Assembly: GCA_030537155.1 (NCBI GenBank)
Contig: JAUNOH010000008.1
Coordinates: 1 to 64,000, forward strand
Origin: Bacillota bacterium
Lineage (GTDB): Bacteria > Bacillota_I > Bacilli_A > RFN20 > CAG-826
Direction: 5' to 3'
DNA length: 64,000 nt
Shown here: in pieces, positions 34,462 through 42,209 of the stretch
How positions within the stretch are numbered: position 1 is the stretch's first letter
How the letters are laid out: each line of letters starts with the position of its first letter
Made by a program: the position numbers and the translations under genes
Notes under the pieces: model-generated
Told to the model about the DNA's origin: nothing
Databases searched by the model: none
The model's input: the letters and a program-made list of their open reading frames with translations, nothing else

Positions 34462-35231
34462 AGATAGTCGATTCCCACGTCCACATATTCGGGAAAAACC
34501 TAAAGGAGGAAGAGGAGATGCTATTATCCTCGATGGATAGCCACGGCATCGATTTTTCCCTCATCTCCAACTGCGCCTCCGACGAATTCGCCAAAGACGG
34601 TTTCCATAAAAGCCAGCTGGCCTCCCTGAAGGATTGCCTGAAGCTCTCGAAGAAACATCCCAACCGCTTCGGGGCCCTATTATGGATTTGCCCCGCGAAG
34701 GAAGGGCTCGATAAGGAAAGCATCGATTTCTTAAAGAAAAACCGCGAGAAGGTCTATGGGATGAAGGTCCACCCCTACTGCTCGAGGCTCCCCATCAGCG
34801 AGCCCCAATATGAGCCCTACCTCAAATTGGCCGAGGAGTTATCCCTCCCCGTCTTGGTCCACACGGCCGTGGACGAATATTCCTGCATCTCCCATCTGGT
34901 GAAGGTGGCCAAAGCCTATCCCAAAGTCAAATTCATCGCCGCCCACCTGGAGCTATTCAGCGACCACCTCTATTCCCTAAATGAGATTAAGGGCCTCCCA
35001 AATGTATATGGGGACACGGCCTGGGTGGATAAGGATGGCTATCTCTCCGCCTTGGACATCATCGGGGAGGATCGGATGCTATTCGGAACCGATAACCCGG
35101 TGGATGGAGAGGTCACCCTCGATAATCCGATGTATGTGGAATACCTCCAAAGGGGATTCAATGTCGATGACGGCCCCTATGAGAAGCTGATGGGCGGGAA
35201 CGCCATAAAGCTCTACGGATTGAAAATTTAA
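34458..35231 (+). CDS. Amidohydrolase (TatD/Amidohydro_2-like)
   Basis: This 257-residue metal-dependent hydrolase has VDSHVHIFG with the first metal ligands, MKVHPYC, LVHTAVDEYS, FIAAHLELF and MLFGTDNPVDGEV carrying the catalytic Asp, the motif order of Amidohydro_2 TIM barrels. The substrate is unknown. Translational overlap with the uridine kinase-like gene suggests a joint role, but nothing in the sequence specifies it. Confidence 0.88.
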   Translation: MKIVDSHVHIFGKNLKEEEEMLLSSMDSHGIDFSLISNCASDEFAKDGFHKSQLASLKDCLKLSKKHPNRFGALLWICPAKEGLDKESIDFLKKNREKVYGMKVHPYCSRLPISEPQYEPYLKLAEELSLPVLVHTAVDEYSCISHLVKVAKAYPKVKFIAAHLELFSDHLYSLNEIKGLPNVYGDTAWVDKDGYLSALDIIGEDRMLFGTDNPVDGEVTLDNPMYVEYLQRGFNVDDGPYEKLMGGNAIKLYGLKI

Positions 35232-35252
35232 GCCCTGGGGGCTTTTTTTATT
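35231..35252 (+). terminator. Terminator of the kinase-amidohydrolase pair
   Basis: The AGCCC/GGGCT stem begins at the stop codon and is followed by TTTTTTT. Confidence 0.8.
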
Positions 35253-35388
35253 TTAACGGCGATTTTCGCCACATTTTCGTTCCCGGCCTCCATCTATAGG
35301 TAGAGGAGAACTGTTATGACGATAATGGGAATCCTCCCCAAGCAGCCACGGCCCGCGCGGGGCCCGGGGGAAGAAAGGGGGTCCATAA

Positions 35389-35499
35389 ATGGACCTCGGC
35401 GAACTGGCCGAGCTGATCTCCGCCATCGCGGAGCTATTACTCGCCATCGTAACCGTGCTGGGGTTCGCCCAAAGCCTCCATAGGCCGGACGGCGAATAA
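35389..35499 (+). CDS. 36-residue membrane peptide, toxin-like
   Basis: The 36 codons begin MDLGELAELISAIAELL, continue as one hydrophobic helix through AIVTVLGFA, and end in a short polar tail (QSLHRPDGE). An AAAGGGGG ribosome site lies 7 nt ahead. A stem-loop at 35506-35532 follows the stop. Size, one helix, charged tail and 3' hairpin resemble type I toxin or holin-like peptides of Firmicutes (TxpA/BsrG/Fst style). No homology is claimed. A second overlapping frame from 35325 (ATG after AGAGGAGA) encodes an Arg-rich stretch and may be chance. Confidence 0.5.
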   Translation: MDLGELAELISAIAELLLAIVTVLGFAQSLHRPDGE

Positions 35500-35500
35500 T

Positions 35501-35532
35501 AAAAAGGGGGCTAGTCCATAGGGCTAGCTCCA
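35501..35532 (-). terminator. Minus-strand terminator beside the small peptide
   Basis: GCTAG and CTAGC arms flanked by G/C pairs form a hairpin followed on the minus strand by TTTTTATT. It could end the minus-strand gene at 35620 or an antisense RNA to the small peptide. On the + strand it has no U tract. Confidence 0.55.
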
Positions 35533-35619
35533 CCTCAACAACCTTATTCTAACACAACCCCCGCGCCGGGAGCGACCCCGCTTTCCTCACCGGGAGGGGC
35601 GGGGAGGCCTTTTGGGAAA

Positions 35620-36144
35620 TCAGGAGTCGATGACGTCTTCGACCTCGACCTCAATGGCCTCGCTCACATCGAAGGAATATTTCGAATCGGGATTACCGCC
35701 ATTTTCCTGCCTGGAATAGGCATAGCCGGCATAGACCTCCTCACTCTTGATGATGCGGAAATCGTAGAGGCTCCTCCTGAAATGGCTAAGAGCCGAGAAG
35801 AAGCCCAGAAGGCAGCCGAGGCTAAGGAAGCTCGTCCAGCCCGAAAGCGAGGTAAACGAATATATGAAGCCGAATAGGCAGCCACCCATCGCCACGGCAA
35901 AGGCGAAGGGCGCGAAGAATTTCCTTCCCTTCCAATATGGGAATAGATATCCGGCCAATAAATCGACCCCCTCAAGCAAAAGGGAGGTGCCAAATAGGCT
36001 TAGGCAGACCAAACCGAGGGGCAAATTGCCGGAGCTTATACTCCCAAATAGGCAGAGGGCGATGAATAAGCCCAATATCCCACTGATGAGGGACATATAT
36101 ATGAAGCGCGAGGCCGCGCCTTTTCTAATCGTTTCTTTTTCCAT
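35620..36144 (-). CDS. Four-helix membrane protein with acidic tail
   Basis: This 174-residue protein has about four transmembrane helices (about 15-125) and a cytoplasmic-type tail ending SEAIEVEVEDVIDS. No family is recognised. The neighbour at 36211 ends in the similar acidic pattern SEVIEAEVVDVEDSD, so the two may be paralogues. The ATG at 36142-36144 follows TATGAT by 6 nt with no Shine-Dalgarno. Confidence 0.65.
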   Translation of the reverse strand: MEKETIRKGAASRFIYMSLISGILGLFIALCLFGSISSGNLPLGLVCLSLFGTSLLLEGVDLLAGYLFPYWKGRKFFAPFAFAVAMGGCLFGFIYSFTSLSGWTSFLSLGCLLGFFSALSHFRRSLYDFRIIKSEEVYAGYAYSRQENGGNPDSKYSFDVSEAIEVEVEDVIDS

Positions 36145-36210
36145 GGCCCCATCATAGATGAGGTCAAATTTTTGCCTAGTTCAGGCGCTTAAGATGTGAA
36201 ATGGGGTTGA

Positions 36211-36759
36211 TTATTCCTCGGGGTGGCTATCGGAATCCTCGACGTCCACCACTTCGGCCTCAATGACCTCGGAATCGGAGTTTTCAAGGCTCCCCGTGGG
36301 CTCGGGGCCAGTGAAATCGCCCATCTGGTTTTTCAGCGCCTCCTCAAGGGAACCGCCCATCCTGCTCAGCCTTAGGCTGATGGCGGCGGAAAGGAGGTTA
36401 GCCAAGCCAAAGAGGATCCCGAGCGTCCCGATGAAGGTAACGCCCCCACTCCAGCCACCTTCCATCGGCGAGGAGGAGACGATAGCCAGGATGGATCCGG
36501 CCAGCAAAAACGCCCCATTGAAGAAACCGAGGGGCAATAGCAATGGCATCTTGGGGAAATATCGCCCGCACAGGTAGTCGATGAGGCCAAAAAGCAGGCA
36601 GCATCCCAACAGGATGAGGCAGGCGATGGCTACCGGGGCGAAGGAATTGTTGAAGCCATAGACCAACTCGAGGACCGACAAAGCCAAAACAAAGGGCAGG
36701 CTTCTGATCAGCCTCGATCTGGCCTTGCGGAGAAAATACGCGTTCAATCCTAAATCCAT
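36211..36759 (-). CDS. Multi-helix membrane protein with acidic tail, paralogue
   Basis: From the ATG at 36757-36759 this is 182 residues with about four transmembrane helices and an acidic tail. A longer frame exists but would overlap the terminator and the small gene upstream. TATCAT lies 6 nt ahead of the chosen ATG and no ribosome site is visible, suggesting a leaderless start. The hydrophobic profile and the acidic C-terminus resemble those of the gene at 35620. Confidence 0.6.
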   Translation of the reverse strand: MDLGLNAYFLRKARSRLIRSLPFVLALSVLELVYGFNNSFAPVAIACLILLGCCLLFGLIDYLCGRYFPKMPLLLPLGFFNGAFLLAGSILAIVSSSPMEGGWSGGVTFIGTLGILFGLANLLSAAISLRLSRMGGSLEEALKNQMGDFTGPEPTGSLENSDSEVIEAEVVDVEDSDSHPEE

Positions 36760-36799
36760 GGGTAGATGATAATTTGCCAAAGGCGCCCAAGCAAAGAAA

Positions 36800-36818
36800 A
36801 AGAGCCGATTAGGCTCCA
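36800..36818 (-). terminator. Terminator of the 52-residue gene
   Basis: The GAGCC/GGCTC stem around TAATC is followed on the minus strand by TTTTTCTTT; it overlaps the stop of the small gene. Confidence 0.65.
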
Positions 36819-36967
36819 TCGATGTGGTCTTTGTAGGAAAGGTCACCACCGTTCCCGCTTTGAGGATCGAGCTTCGATTCATTGAGCATATCGGAGTCGG
36901 CCTTGGTGAGGGAGGGCTTATTGAAGGAGCAACCGGGGTAACGCTTCTTCGTTTTCTTGATCGGCAT
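36809..36967 (-). CDS. Small basic protein, 52 residues
   Basis: This frame encodes a Lys-rich start (MPIKKTKKRYPGCSF), a polar middle and an acidic end (YKDHIDGA). An AAGGT site lies about 10 nt ahead of the ATG and a terminator overlaps the stop, which supports a real gene. No family is recognised. Confidence 0.45.
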   Translation of the reverse strand: MPIKKTKKRYPGCSFNKPSLTKADSDMLNESKLDPQSGNGGDLSYKDHIDGA

Positions 36968-37061
36968 ATAAATATTTTACCTTAAGGTCATCCGATATTT
37001 ATAAAAAATCGTCATGAGTTTATCGGTGGGTGTAACCACGCGATGGGTTTATAATCTAGCC

Positions 37062-37607
37062 ATGAAAAAAGCACTGATACTATTGGCCGACGGCTTCGAG
37101 CAGGTCGAGGCCCTGGCCACCCACGACGTCTTCCATCGTTCGGGCGGCATAAAGACTACACTAGCCTCAATCAAGGATAACCTTGAATTGGTGACCTCCT
37201 CCGGGGTCCACGTGAAGGCCGATGCCCTTCTTTCCGATTTGGATTTGGATGAATATGACTTCATCGTCCTCCCCGGTGGCAAGCTGGGGGTGGAAAACCT
37301 CGGATCCTCGCCTTTGGTGAAGAAGGCCTTGGAGAAATTCCATGATGAGGGCAAGCATATCCACGCCATCTGCGCCGCCCCCTCCATTTTGGGTGGCCTC
37401 GGGTATCTGGATGGCAAAAACTACGTCTGCTTCCCCGGCTTCCAAAAAGGAAACGGCCATTGGCAGGATACCGGCGTGGTCAAAGATGGCGGCACCATCA
37501 CCGGCCGCTCAATGGGCTATAGCGTCGATTTCGCCTGCGCGATTGCCTCGTTTGAGGTCGGTGAGGGATGCCTAAAAAACATCTATGCCGGGATCAGGGG
37601 TGAATAA
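37062..37607 (+). CDS. DJ-1/PfpI family protein
   Basis: This 181-residue protein of the DJ-1 family (glyoxalase/deglycase-like) has the Glu of the active site in LLADGFEQVEA and the nucleophile-elbow Cys in IHAICAAPSILG. TTGGRSMGYSVDFA-like sequence near the end (ITGRSMGYSVDFACA) is also typical. TATAAT at 37050-37055 ends 6 nt before the ATG and there is no Shine-Dalgarno. The gene is followed one base later by the mrp-like gene. Confidence 0.9.
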   Translation: MKKALILLADGFEQVEALATHDVFHRSGGIKTTLASIKDNLELVTSSGVHVKADALLSDLDLDEYDFIVLPGGKLGVENLGSSPLVKKALEKFHDEGKHIHAICAAPSILGGLGYLDGKNYVCFPGFQKGNGHWQDTGVVKDGGTITGRSMGYSVDFACAIASFEVGEGCLKNIYAGIRGE

Positions 37608-37608
37608 G

Positions 37609-38391
37609 ATGGCCAATGAAGATCGCTTCGCCGAATTCCGGGCCAAGGAAAACGGCAACTCCCACATCAAAAACGTAATCGCCGTCTGCTCAGGCAAAGG
37701 AGGCGTCGGGAAATCGCTGGTGACTTCCCTTTTGGCCGTCAACGCCAGGCGCGAGGGGTATAAAGTCGGGATTTTGGATGGCGACATCACCGGCCCGAGC
37801 ATCCCCACCATCTTCGGGCTGGAGGGCCCAGCCTATGGAAGCGAAACCGAGATTTACCCGGTCGATAGCAAATCGGGCATCAAGGCCATCTCGGTCAATC
37901 TATTGGATATCGATAAAAGCGCCCCCGTCGTCTGGCGCGGACCAGTCATCGCCGGGATGATCAAGCAGTTTTATAGCGACGTCTGCTGGGGCGATTTGGA
38001 TTTCCTCTTCGTCGACATGCCACCCGGCACAAGCGATGTCCCCCTAACCGTCTTCCAATCGCTCCCGGTGAAGGCCATAATCGCCGTCACCAGCCCCCAG
38101 GATCTCGTCTCCCTGATCGTGGAGAAAGCCGTCAAGATGGCCCAGATGATGGACGTTCCCCTATTGGGATTGGTTGAGAATATGTCCTATCTCGAATGCC
38201 CCGACTGCGGGAAAAAGATCCACCCCTTCGGCGAGCCGCATTCGGAAATAGCCGAGAAATATGGCATCCCCTTCTATGAGCAGCTGCCCATCGACCCAAA
38301 GCTCAGGGAAGCCTGCGACCAGGGGAAGATTGAGGAATATCCAAAGACATACCTGGATAAGATATCCAAGGCATTGGGAAGGATTAAATAA
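37609..38391 (+). CDS. Mrp/NBP35-family P-loop ATPase (Fe-S carrier)
   Basis: This 260-residue ATPase has the deviant Walker A CSGKGGVGKS (about 28-37), ILDGDITGPSIP, VDMPPGTSD and a C-terminal CPDCGKK pair of cysteines that can bridge an Fe-S cluster between subunits. Mrp/ApbC proteins carry Fe-S clusters to apoproteins. It lacks the N-terminal MIP18-like domain found in many Mrp proteins. It follows the DJ-1 gene by one base. Confidence 0.92.
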   Translation: MANEDRFAEFRAKENGNSHIKNVIAVCSGKGGVGKSLVTSLLAVNARREGYKVGILDGDITGPSIPTIFGLEGPAYGSETEIYPVDSKSGIKAISVNLLDIDKSAPVVWRGPVIAGMIKQFYSDVCWGDLDFLFVDMPPGTSDVPLTVFQSLPVKAIIAVTSPQDLVSLIVEKAVKMAQMMDVPLLGLVENMSYLECPDCGKKIHPFGEPHSEIAEKYGIPFYEQLPIDPKLREACDQGKIEEYPKTYLDKISKALGRIK

Positions 38392-38416
38392 CGGGGCTCA
38401 GTCCCCGTTTTCCTTT
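38391..38416. terminator. Terminator between convergent genes
   Basis: The ACGGGG/CCCCGT stem is followed by TTTTCC on the + strand, ending the DJ-1/mrp pair. Confidence 0.65.
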
Positions 38417-38805
38417 AGCCAATCGGAAATCGATTCGCTTATCTTTTGGTTCAGCTCGTCGATATCTTTTACGGCCTGATTGGCGTAGAAGATATAAAAC
38501 AGGGAGGAGGAGAAGGCCGCCCCGAAGATGGCGATGACCAAAATATCGAGGAGATATATCCAAACCTGATTCATGATGGGGAAGTAGGCCGCGAGGATGA
38601 TGTTGGCGGATAGCCATAGCAAAGAAACGACCGCCAAGGGCCCGTAAACCCAAAGGGAGATCTTCCGGGATTTGGCCTTGGAAAGCGTCTGTTCCTTTTC
38701 GGCCACATTATTGGCCTTCAGCCCGATGAGGGCGAGGATTGATTTCTCGGCGGCGCTTAACTCGTTTTTGCCGGAAATAGATTTGATGAATTCGTCTTCG
38801 TTCAT
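38398..38805 (-). CDS. Two-helix membrane protein, unknown
   Basis: This 135-residue protein has a charged N-terminus, two transmembrane helices (about 50-70 and 80-110) and a polar C-terminal helix. It overlaps the 512-residue gene upstream by 4 bases and is likely co-translated. No family is recognised. Confidence 0.6.
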   Translation of the reverse strand: MNEDEFIKSISGKNELSAAEKSILALIGLKANNVAEKEQTLSKAKSRKISLWVYGPLAVVSLLWLSANIILAAYFPIMNQVWIYLLDILVIAIFGAAFSSSLFYIFYANQAVKDIDELNQKISESISDWLKENGD

Positions 38806-40340
38806 AATTCCATGACCGAGAGTTTCTCGCCTTTCTTCCTCATCCTTCCATAAAGCAAAACCGGGTATGGGGCATAGGCGATTGAGGGCTCTTTTTCCTT
38901 GAGGTAGGAAAGGAGGCTGAAACCGTATTTCTCATAAATGCCTTTTAGGTATTCAAAGCCCACCATGCTCGCGGAGGAAATCCGTTGTTTTTCCAATGAG
39001 AGATTGAGGATGCTTTCGGATAAGCCGACCGCTCCCAAATCGGCCTCGATCCGGTATTTTCCGAGGTTGGCGGATAGATATGCCGCCATCCCGGGGATTT
39101 GTTTCAAATCAGTTAAGGGGATGATGCTCCTAGCGGCGAAAAGATAATCCAAAGCCGCCTCCGGATCGTTTTGCGAGAGACTTTTGTTCACTTTATCGTA
39201 GAGTAACTTTCCGCTATAGGAGACGAGGCTCAGGGGATGGCCCATCTCCAGTGAGGAGATGACGCCTTCCATGATGAATTCCGGATTGACGGCGAAGTTA
39301 TAAATCGATCCTTCGACTCGATAATAGTCGATGGGTTTCTTCAATAGCCCTTTTGAGAAAATCGAGAGGTCACGAATGTTCAGACTGGCCAATAGCGGCG
39401 CCTCGCCAAGTAAGGAATCCGGCAAGGTTTTCTGCTCAAAAGCGTAGGCCAAATCGAAGTTGCTGGCGTATGGTATGCCGCCGGCCACCCATTTGGAGAG
39501 GCATTTTTCCTCCACCTCATTCAAACCGTTGGCCAAGGGGACGTAGAGGAAATCCAAAGGGAGGTTGGCCTCATTTAGATCCCTCTTGCACTGCTCCATG
39601 TCATAGACGAAGCGCCACAAAGAAAGCTGCTCCTCGCCAGAATGGTATCTATCGAGTTTCAAACGCATGATCAGACGCGAGATGAATTCGCACCTGGCCA
39701 ACGTCAGGTTCAAAAAATCACCATACCGTTTTAACCCCACCCTCTTATAGAAGGAAAGCAGACGGTTGTCGGCTTTGGACAAAGTGCTGATTAAAGGAAT
39801 GAAGAAACGCGGTAAAGCCACGCCCTCCCGTCCCTCGGGCCACCAGAGGAACCCGCTGCCCCGCGAATAGACATCGAGCTTATCCCAGGCCTGGCAACGG
39901 TATCCCAACCGCTCCAACGTGTTCTTAAGCATCCGACCCCCGACTAGCTGTTCCAGACGGACGAGATAAATGCCGTTTAAATCGCTGGAGACCATCGGGT
40001 CTAGGGAGGCGATGATTTTCCTGAGCTTCCTCTCCTTCACCGCATGGATGTCGAAGCTCCCCTTCGCGTTGGCGATCAAAACCATGTCGTCGGCCATGAC
40101 GTCGGGTGGATAAAAGGGTATGAATTCAACCGGGCGGAACGAAAATCCATAGAGGAAGAGTTCCTGGTAAATGTGGGCCCCGAGCTCTTCCGATTCCGTG
40201 TACTGCTTCCTTAAATCATCGAGGGGGAATGACGCCCCGGATTTGATGCTTATCTTATGGCGGAGGAAAAAATACCTCGTCTTCCAGGTGAAATGGAGGT
40301 TTTCGGCGTGGATTGGGAAGATGACCTGATCGCCCTGCAT
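38802..40340 (-). CDS. 512-residue protein of unknown function
   Basis: This large soluble protein has no signal peptide and no transmembrane segment that I can see. It is rich in aromatic and Leu residues with helical stretches. The N-terminal part (PIHAENLHFTWKTRYFFLRHKI) does not match a family I know. It forms a two-gene unit with the membrane protein at 38398. I cannot suggest a function. Confidence 0.6.
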   Translation of the reverse strand: MQGDQVIFPIHAENLHFTWKTRYFFLRHKISIKSGASFPLDDLRKQYTESEELGAHIYQELFLYGFSFRPVEFIPFYPPDVMADDMVLIANAKGSFDIHAVKERKLRKIIASLDPMVSSDLNGIYLVRLEQLVGGRMLKNTLERLGYRCQAWDKLDVYSRGSGFLWWPEGREGVALPRFFIPLISTLSKADNRLLSFYKRVGLKRYGDFLNLTLARCEFISRLIMRLKLDRYHSGEEQLSLWRFVYDMEQCKRDLNEANLPLDFLYVPLANGLNEVEEKCLSKWVAGGIPYASNFDLAYAFEQKTLPDSLLGEAPLLASLNIRDLSIFSKGLLKKPIDYYRVEGSIYNFAVNPEFIMEGVISSLEMGHPLSLVSYSGKLLYDKVNKSLSQNDPEAALDYLFAARSIIPLTDLKQIPGMAAYLSANLGKYRIEADLGAVGLSESILNLSLEKQRISSASMVGFEYLKGIYEKYGFSLLSYLKEKEPSIAYAPYPVLLYGRMRKKGEKLSVMEL

Positions 40341-40377
40341 GCCTATATACTTTAGAAGAATCCGATAAAAATAGAAG

Positions 40378-40406
40378 AAAAAAGCACCCCCGTTTGGGGG
40401 TGCGTC
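40378..40406 (-). terminator. Terminator of the MarR-ABC operon
   Basis: The GCACCCCC/GGGGGTGC stem is followed on the minus strand by TTTTTT, directly after the stop of the second ABC gene. Confidence 0.85.
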
Positions 40407-40409
40407 GAA

Positions 40410-42209
40410 TCACTCGAAGGCGAATTGGGAATTATATAGCGAGGCGTAGAAACCATTTTGAGCCATAAGTGACTCATGGTCGCCCTGCTCGACGATGTTC
40501 CCATCGCGCATGACGAGAATCAGATTGGCGTTTCGGATGGTTGAGAGACGGTGGGCGATGACGAAGCTCGTCCTCCCCTCGGTCAACCTATCCATGGCCT
40601 CCTGGATCCTCTCCTCGGTCCTGGTGTCGACGTTGGAGGTGGCCTCATCGAGAATCAGCAAGGGCGCCTTCCTGATGCAGGCCCGGCAGATGGTGATCAG
40701 CTGCTTCTCCCCGGCCGAGATGGAGGATACATCCTTAATCTCATAGTCCAAGCCGCCCGGGAGCGTCTTCACGTAGTGGCGGAGGTGGCACTGCTTGATG
40801 GCCTCCTTCACCTGCTCATCGGTGACGTTGGGGGTGTTGTAGACGAGGTTTTCCCGGAGGGTCCCCTCGAATAGCCAGGTATCCTGAAGGACCATGCCGA
40901 AGATGTCGCGGATTTCCTCCCTGCGCATGCCCTGGGTGGAGACGCCGTCGATGAGGATATCCCCTCCCTTAACATCGTAGAAACGCATCAGGAGGTTGAC
41001 CATCGTGGTCTTGCCGGCCCCGGTCGGGCCGACGATGGCCACCTTTGAGCCCGGCTTGATGTGGGCGGAGAAGTCATGGATGATGTCGCGGCTGGAATCA
41101 TAGGCGAAGTTGACGTGGTCGAAGATGACCTCGCCCTTGACGGCCTCGTGCTTATTCACGTCGGCGAAGACGAAGGGCTTATCCTTCTCCTGGGGCTCTT
41201 CCTCCTGCTGCATGAAGTCGCTGATCCTGGCATTGGCGGCCAAACCGGATTGGAGGGTGGAGAATGACTGCCCGATTTCGGATAAAGGAGTCTGGAAGAG
41301 GGAGACGTAGGACATGAAGGCCGTGATGGTGCCGATGGTGACGGCGCCATCGCCGTTGACCAATAAGAGACCGCCGGTCAATCCCATGGCCGCATAGGCG
41401 GCGTAGGACATGAAGTTATAGAAAGGCTGGATGAGGCTGGTGATGGCGTCGCTAGCCACCATGACCTGGTTCATCGACTCGTTTTTCTCGTTGAAGTTGG
41501 CAACCATCCTCTCCTCGGCATTGAACAATTTAATGATGTTCTGGCCGGAATATTGTTCCTCGGCCTCGCCTTCCATATCCCCGAGGATGTGGGCCCTCTT
41601 GCGCCAGAGGGGGGAGACGATCCGGATGTCGAGGGCGGCCACAATCAGCAGGATTGGGAGGGTCGCAACAACGGATAAGGCCATCTGCCAGCTGGTGAGG
41701 AACATGGCCAGCGTCGAGCCAATCAATAGGAGCGTGGCGTGGACGATTGAGGCCAATGAGTTGCTGAGGGTGTTGGAAACCGAATCCACATCGTTGGTGA
41801 GCCTTGAAAGGATGTCGCCGAATTGATGGGAGTCGAAATAAGAAAGCGGAAGCCTATTGATCTTGCCCTGGATGGCGGAGCGGAGCTTCTTTGAATATTT
41901 TTGGGCGATGGTCGTCATGATGTAGGCGGCCACATATTGGAGGAGGGCATTCCCTCCGTACATGCAGGCCAAGATGATGCCATTTCTAGTGACGGTGTCC
42001 AAGTTTACCATCCCGGCTCCCTGGGCCACCTCATCGGTGAGGGCCTTTAGGAACTGCGGGGCGAAGACGGCCAGGACGACCGAGCCGGCTTCGAGGATGA
42101 CGACGAGGATAATCCACCAAAAGAAGTCCTTGATGACCATCTTGGCGTATTTGATGTTCTTCTTGCTGAAGGCGGGGCCCCTGGGCTCCATTTTTGGTCT
42201 CGGGCTCAT
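40410..42209 (-). CDS. ABC exporter half-transporter, catalytic subunit
   Basis: This 599-residue half-transporter has six helices, then an ATPase domain with Walker A GPTGAGKTT, a signature variant SISAGEKQLI, and Walker B LLILDEATSNVD with the catalytic Glu. This matches the consensus-site subunit of heterodimeric LmrCD/BmrCD-like multidrug exporters. It overlaps the other subunit by 4 bases. The partner has Asp in place of the catalytic Glu. Confidence 0.92.
   Translation of the reverse strand: MSPRPKMEPRGPAFSKKNIKYAKMVIKDFFWWIILVVILEAGSVVLAVFAPQFLKALTDEVAQGAGMVNLDTVTRNGIILACMYGGNALLQYVAAYIMTTIAQKYSKKLRSAIQGKINRLPLSYFDSHQFGDILSRLTNDVDSVSNTLSNSLASIVHATLLLIGSTLAMFLTSWQMALSVVATLPILLIVAALDIRIVSPLWRKRAHILGDMEGEAEEQYSGQNIIKLFNAEERMVANFNEKNESMNQVMVASDAITSLIQPFYNFMSYAAYAAMGLTGGLLLVNGDGAVTIGTITAFMSYVSLFQTPLSEIGQSFSTLQSGLAANARISDFMQQEEEPQEKDKPFVFADVNKHEAVKGEVIFDHVNFAYDSSRDIIHDFSAHIKPGSKVAIVGPTGAGKTTMVNLLMRFYDVKGGDILIDGVSTQGMRREEIRDIFGMVLQDTWLFEGTLRENLVYNTPNVTDEQVKEAIKQCHLRHYVKTLPGGLDYEIKDVSSISAGEKQLITICRACIRKAPLLILDEATSNVDTRTEERIQEAMDRLTEGRTSFVIAHRLSTIRNANLILVMRDGNIVEQGDHESLMAQNGFYASLYNSQFAFE

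Noticed and set aside
35325-35498. Arg-rich frame overlapping the 36-residue peptide
   Set aside because: It has a ribosome site, but its composition is that of an out-of-frame reading of the peptide gene. It is kept only as a note.
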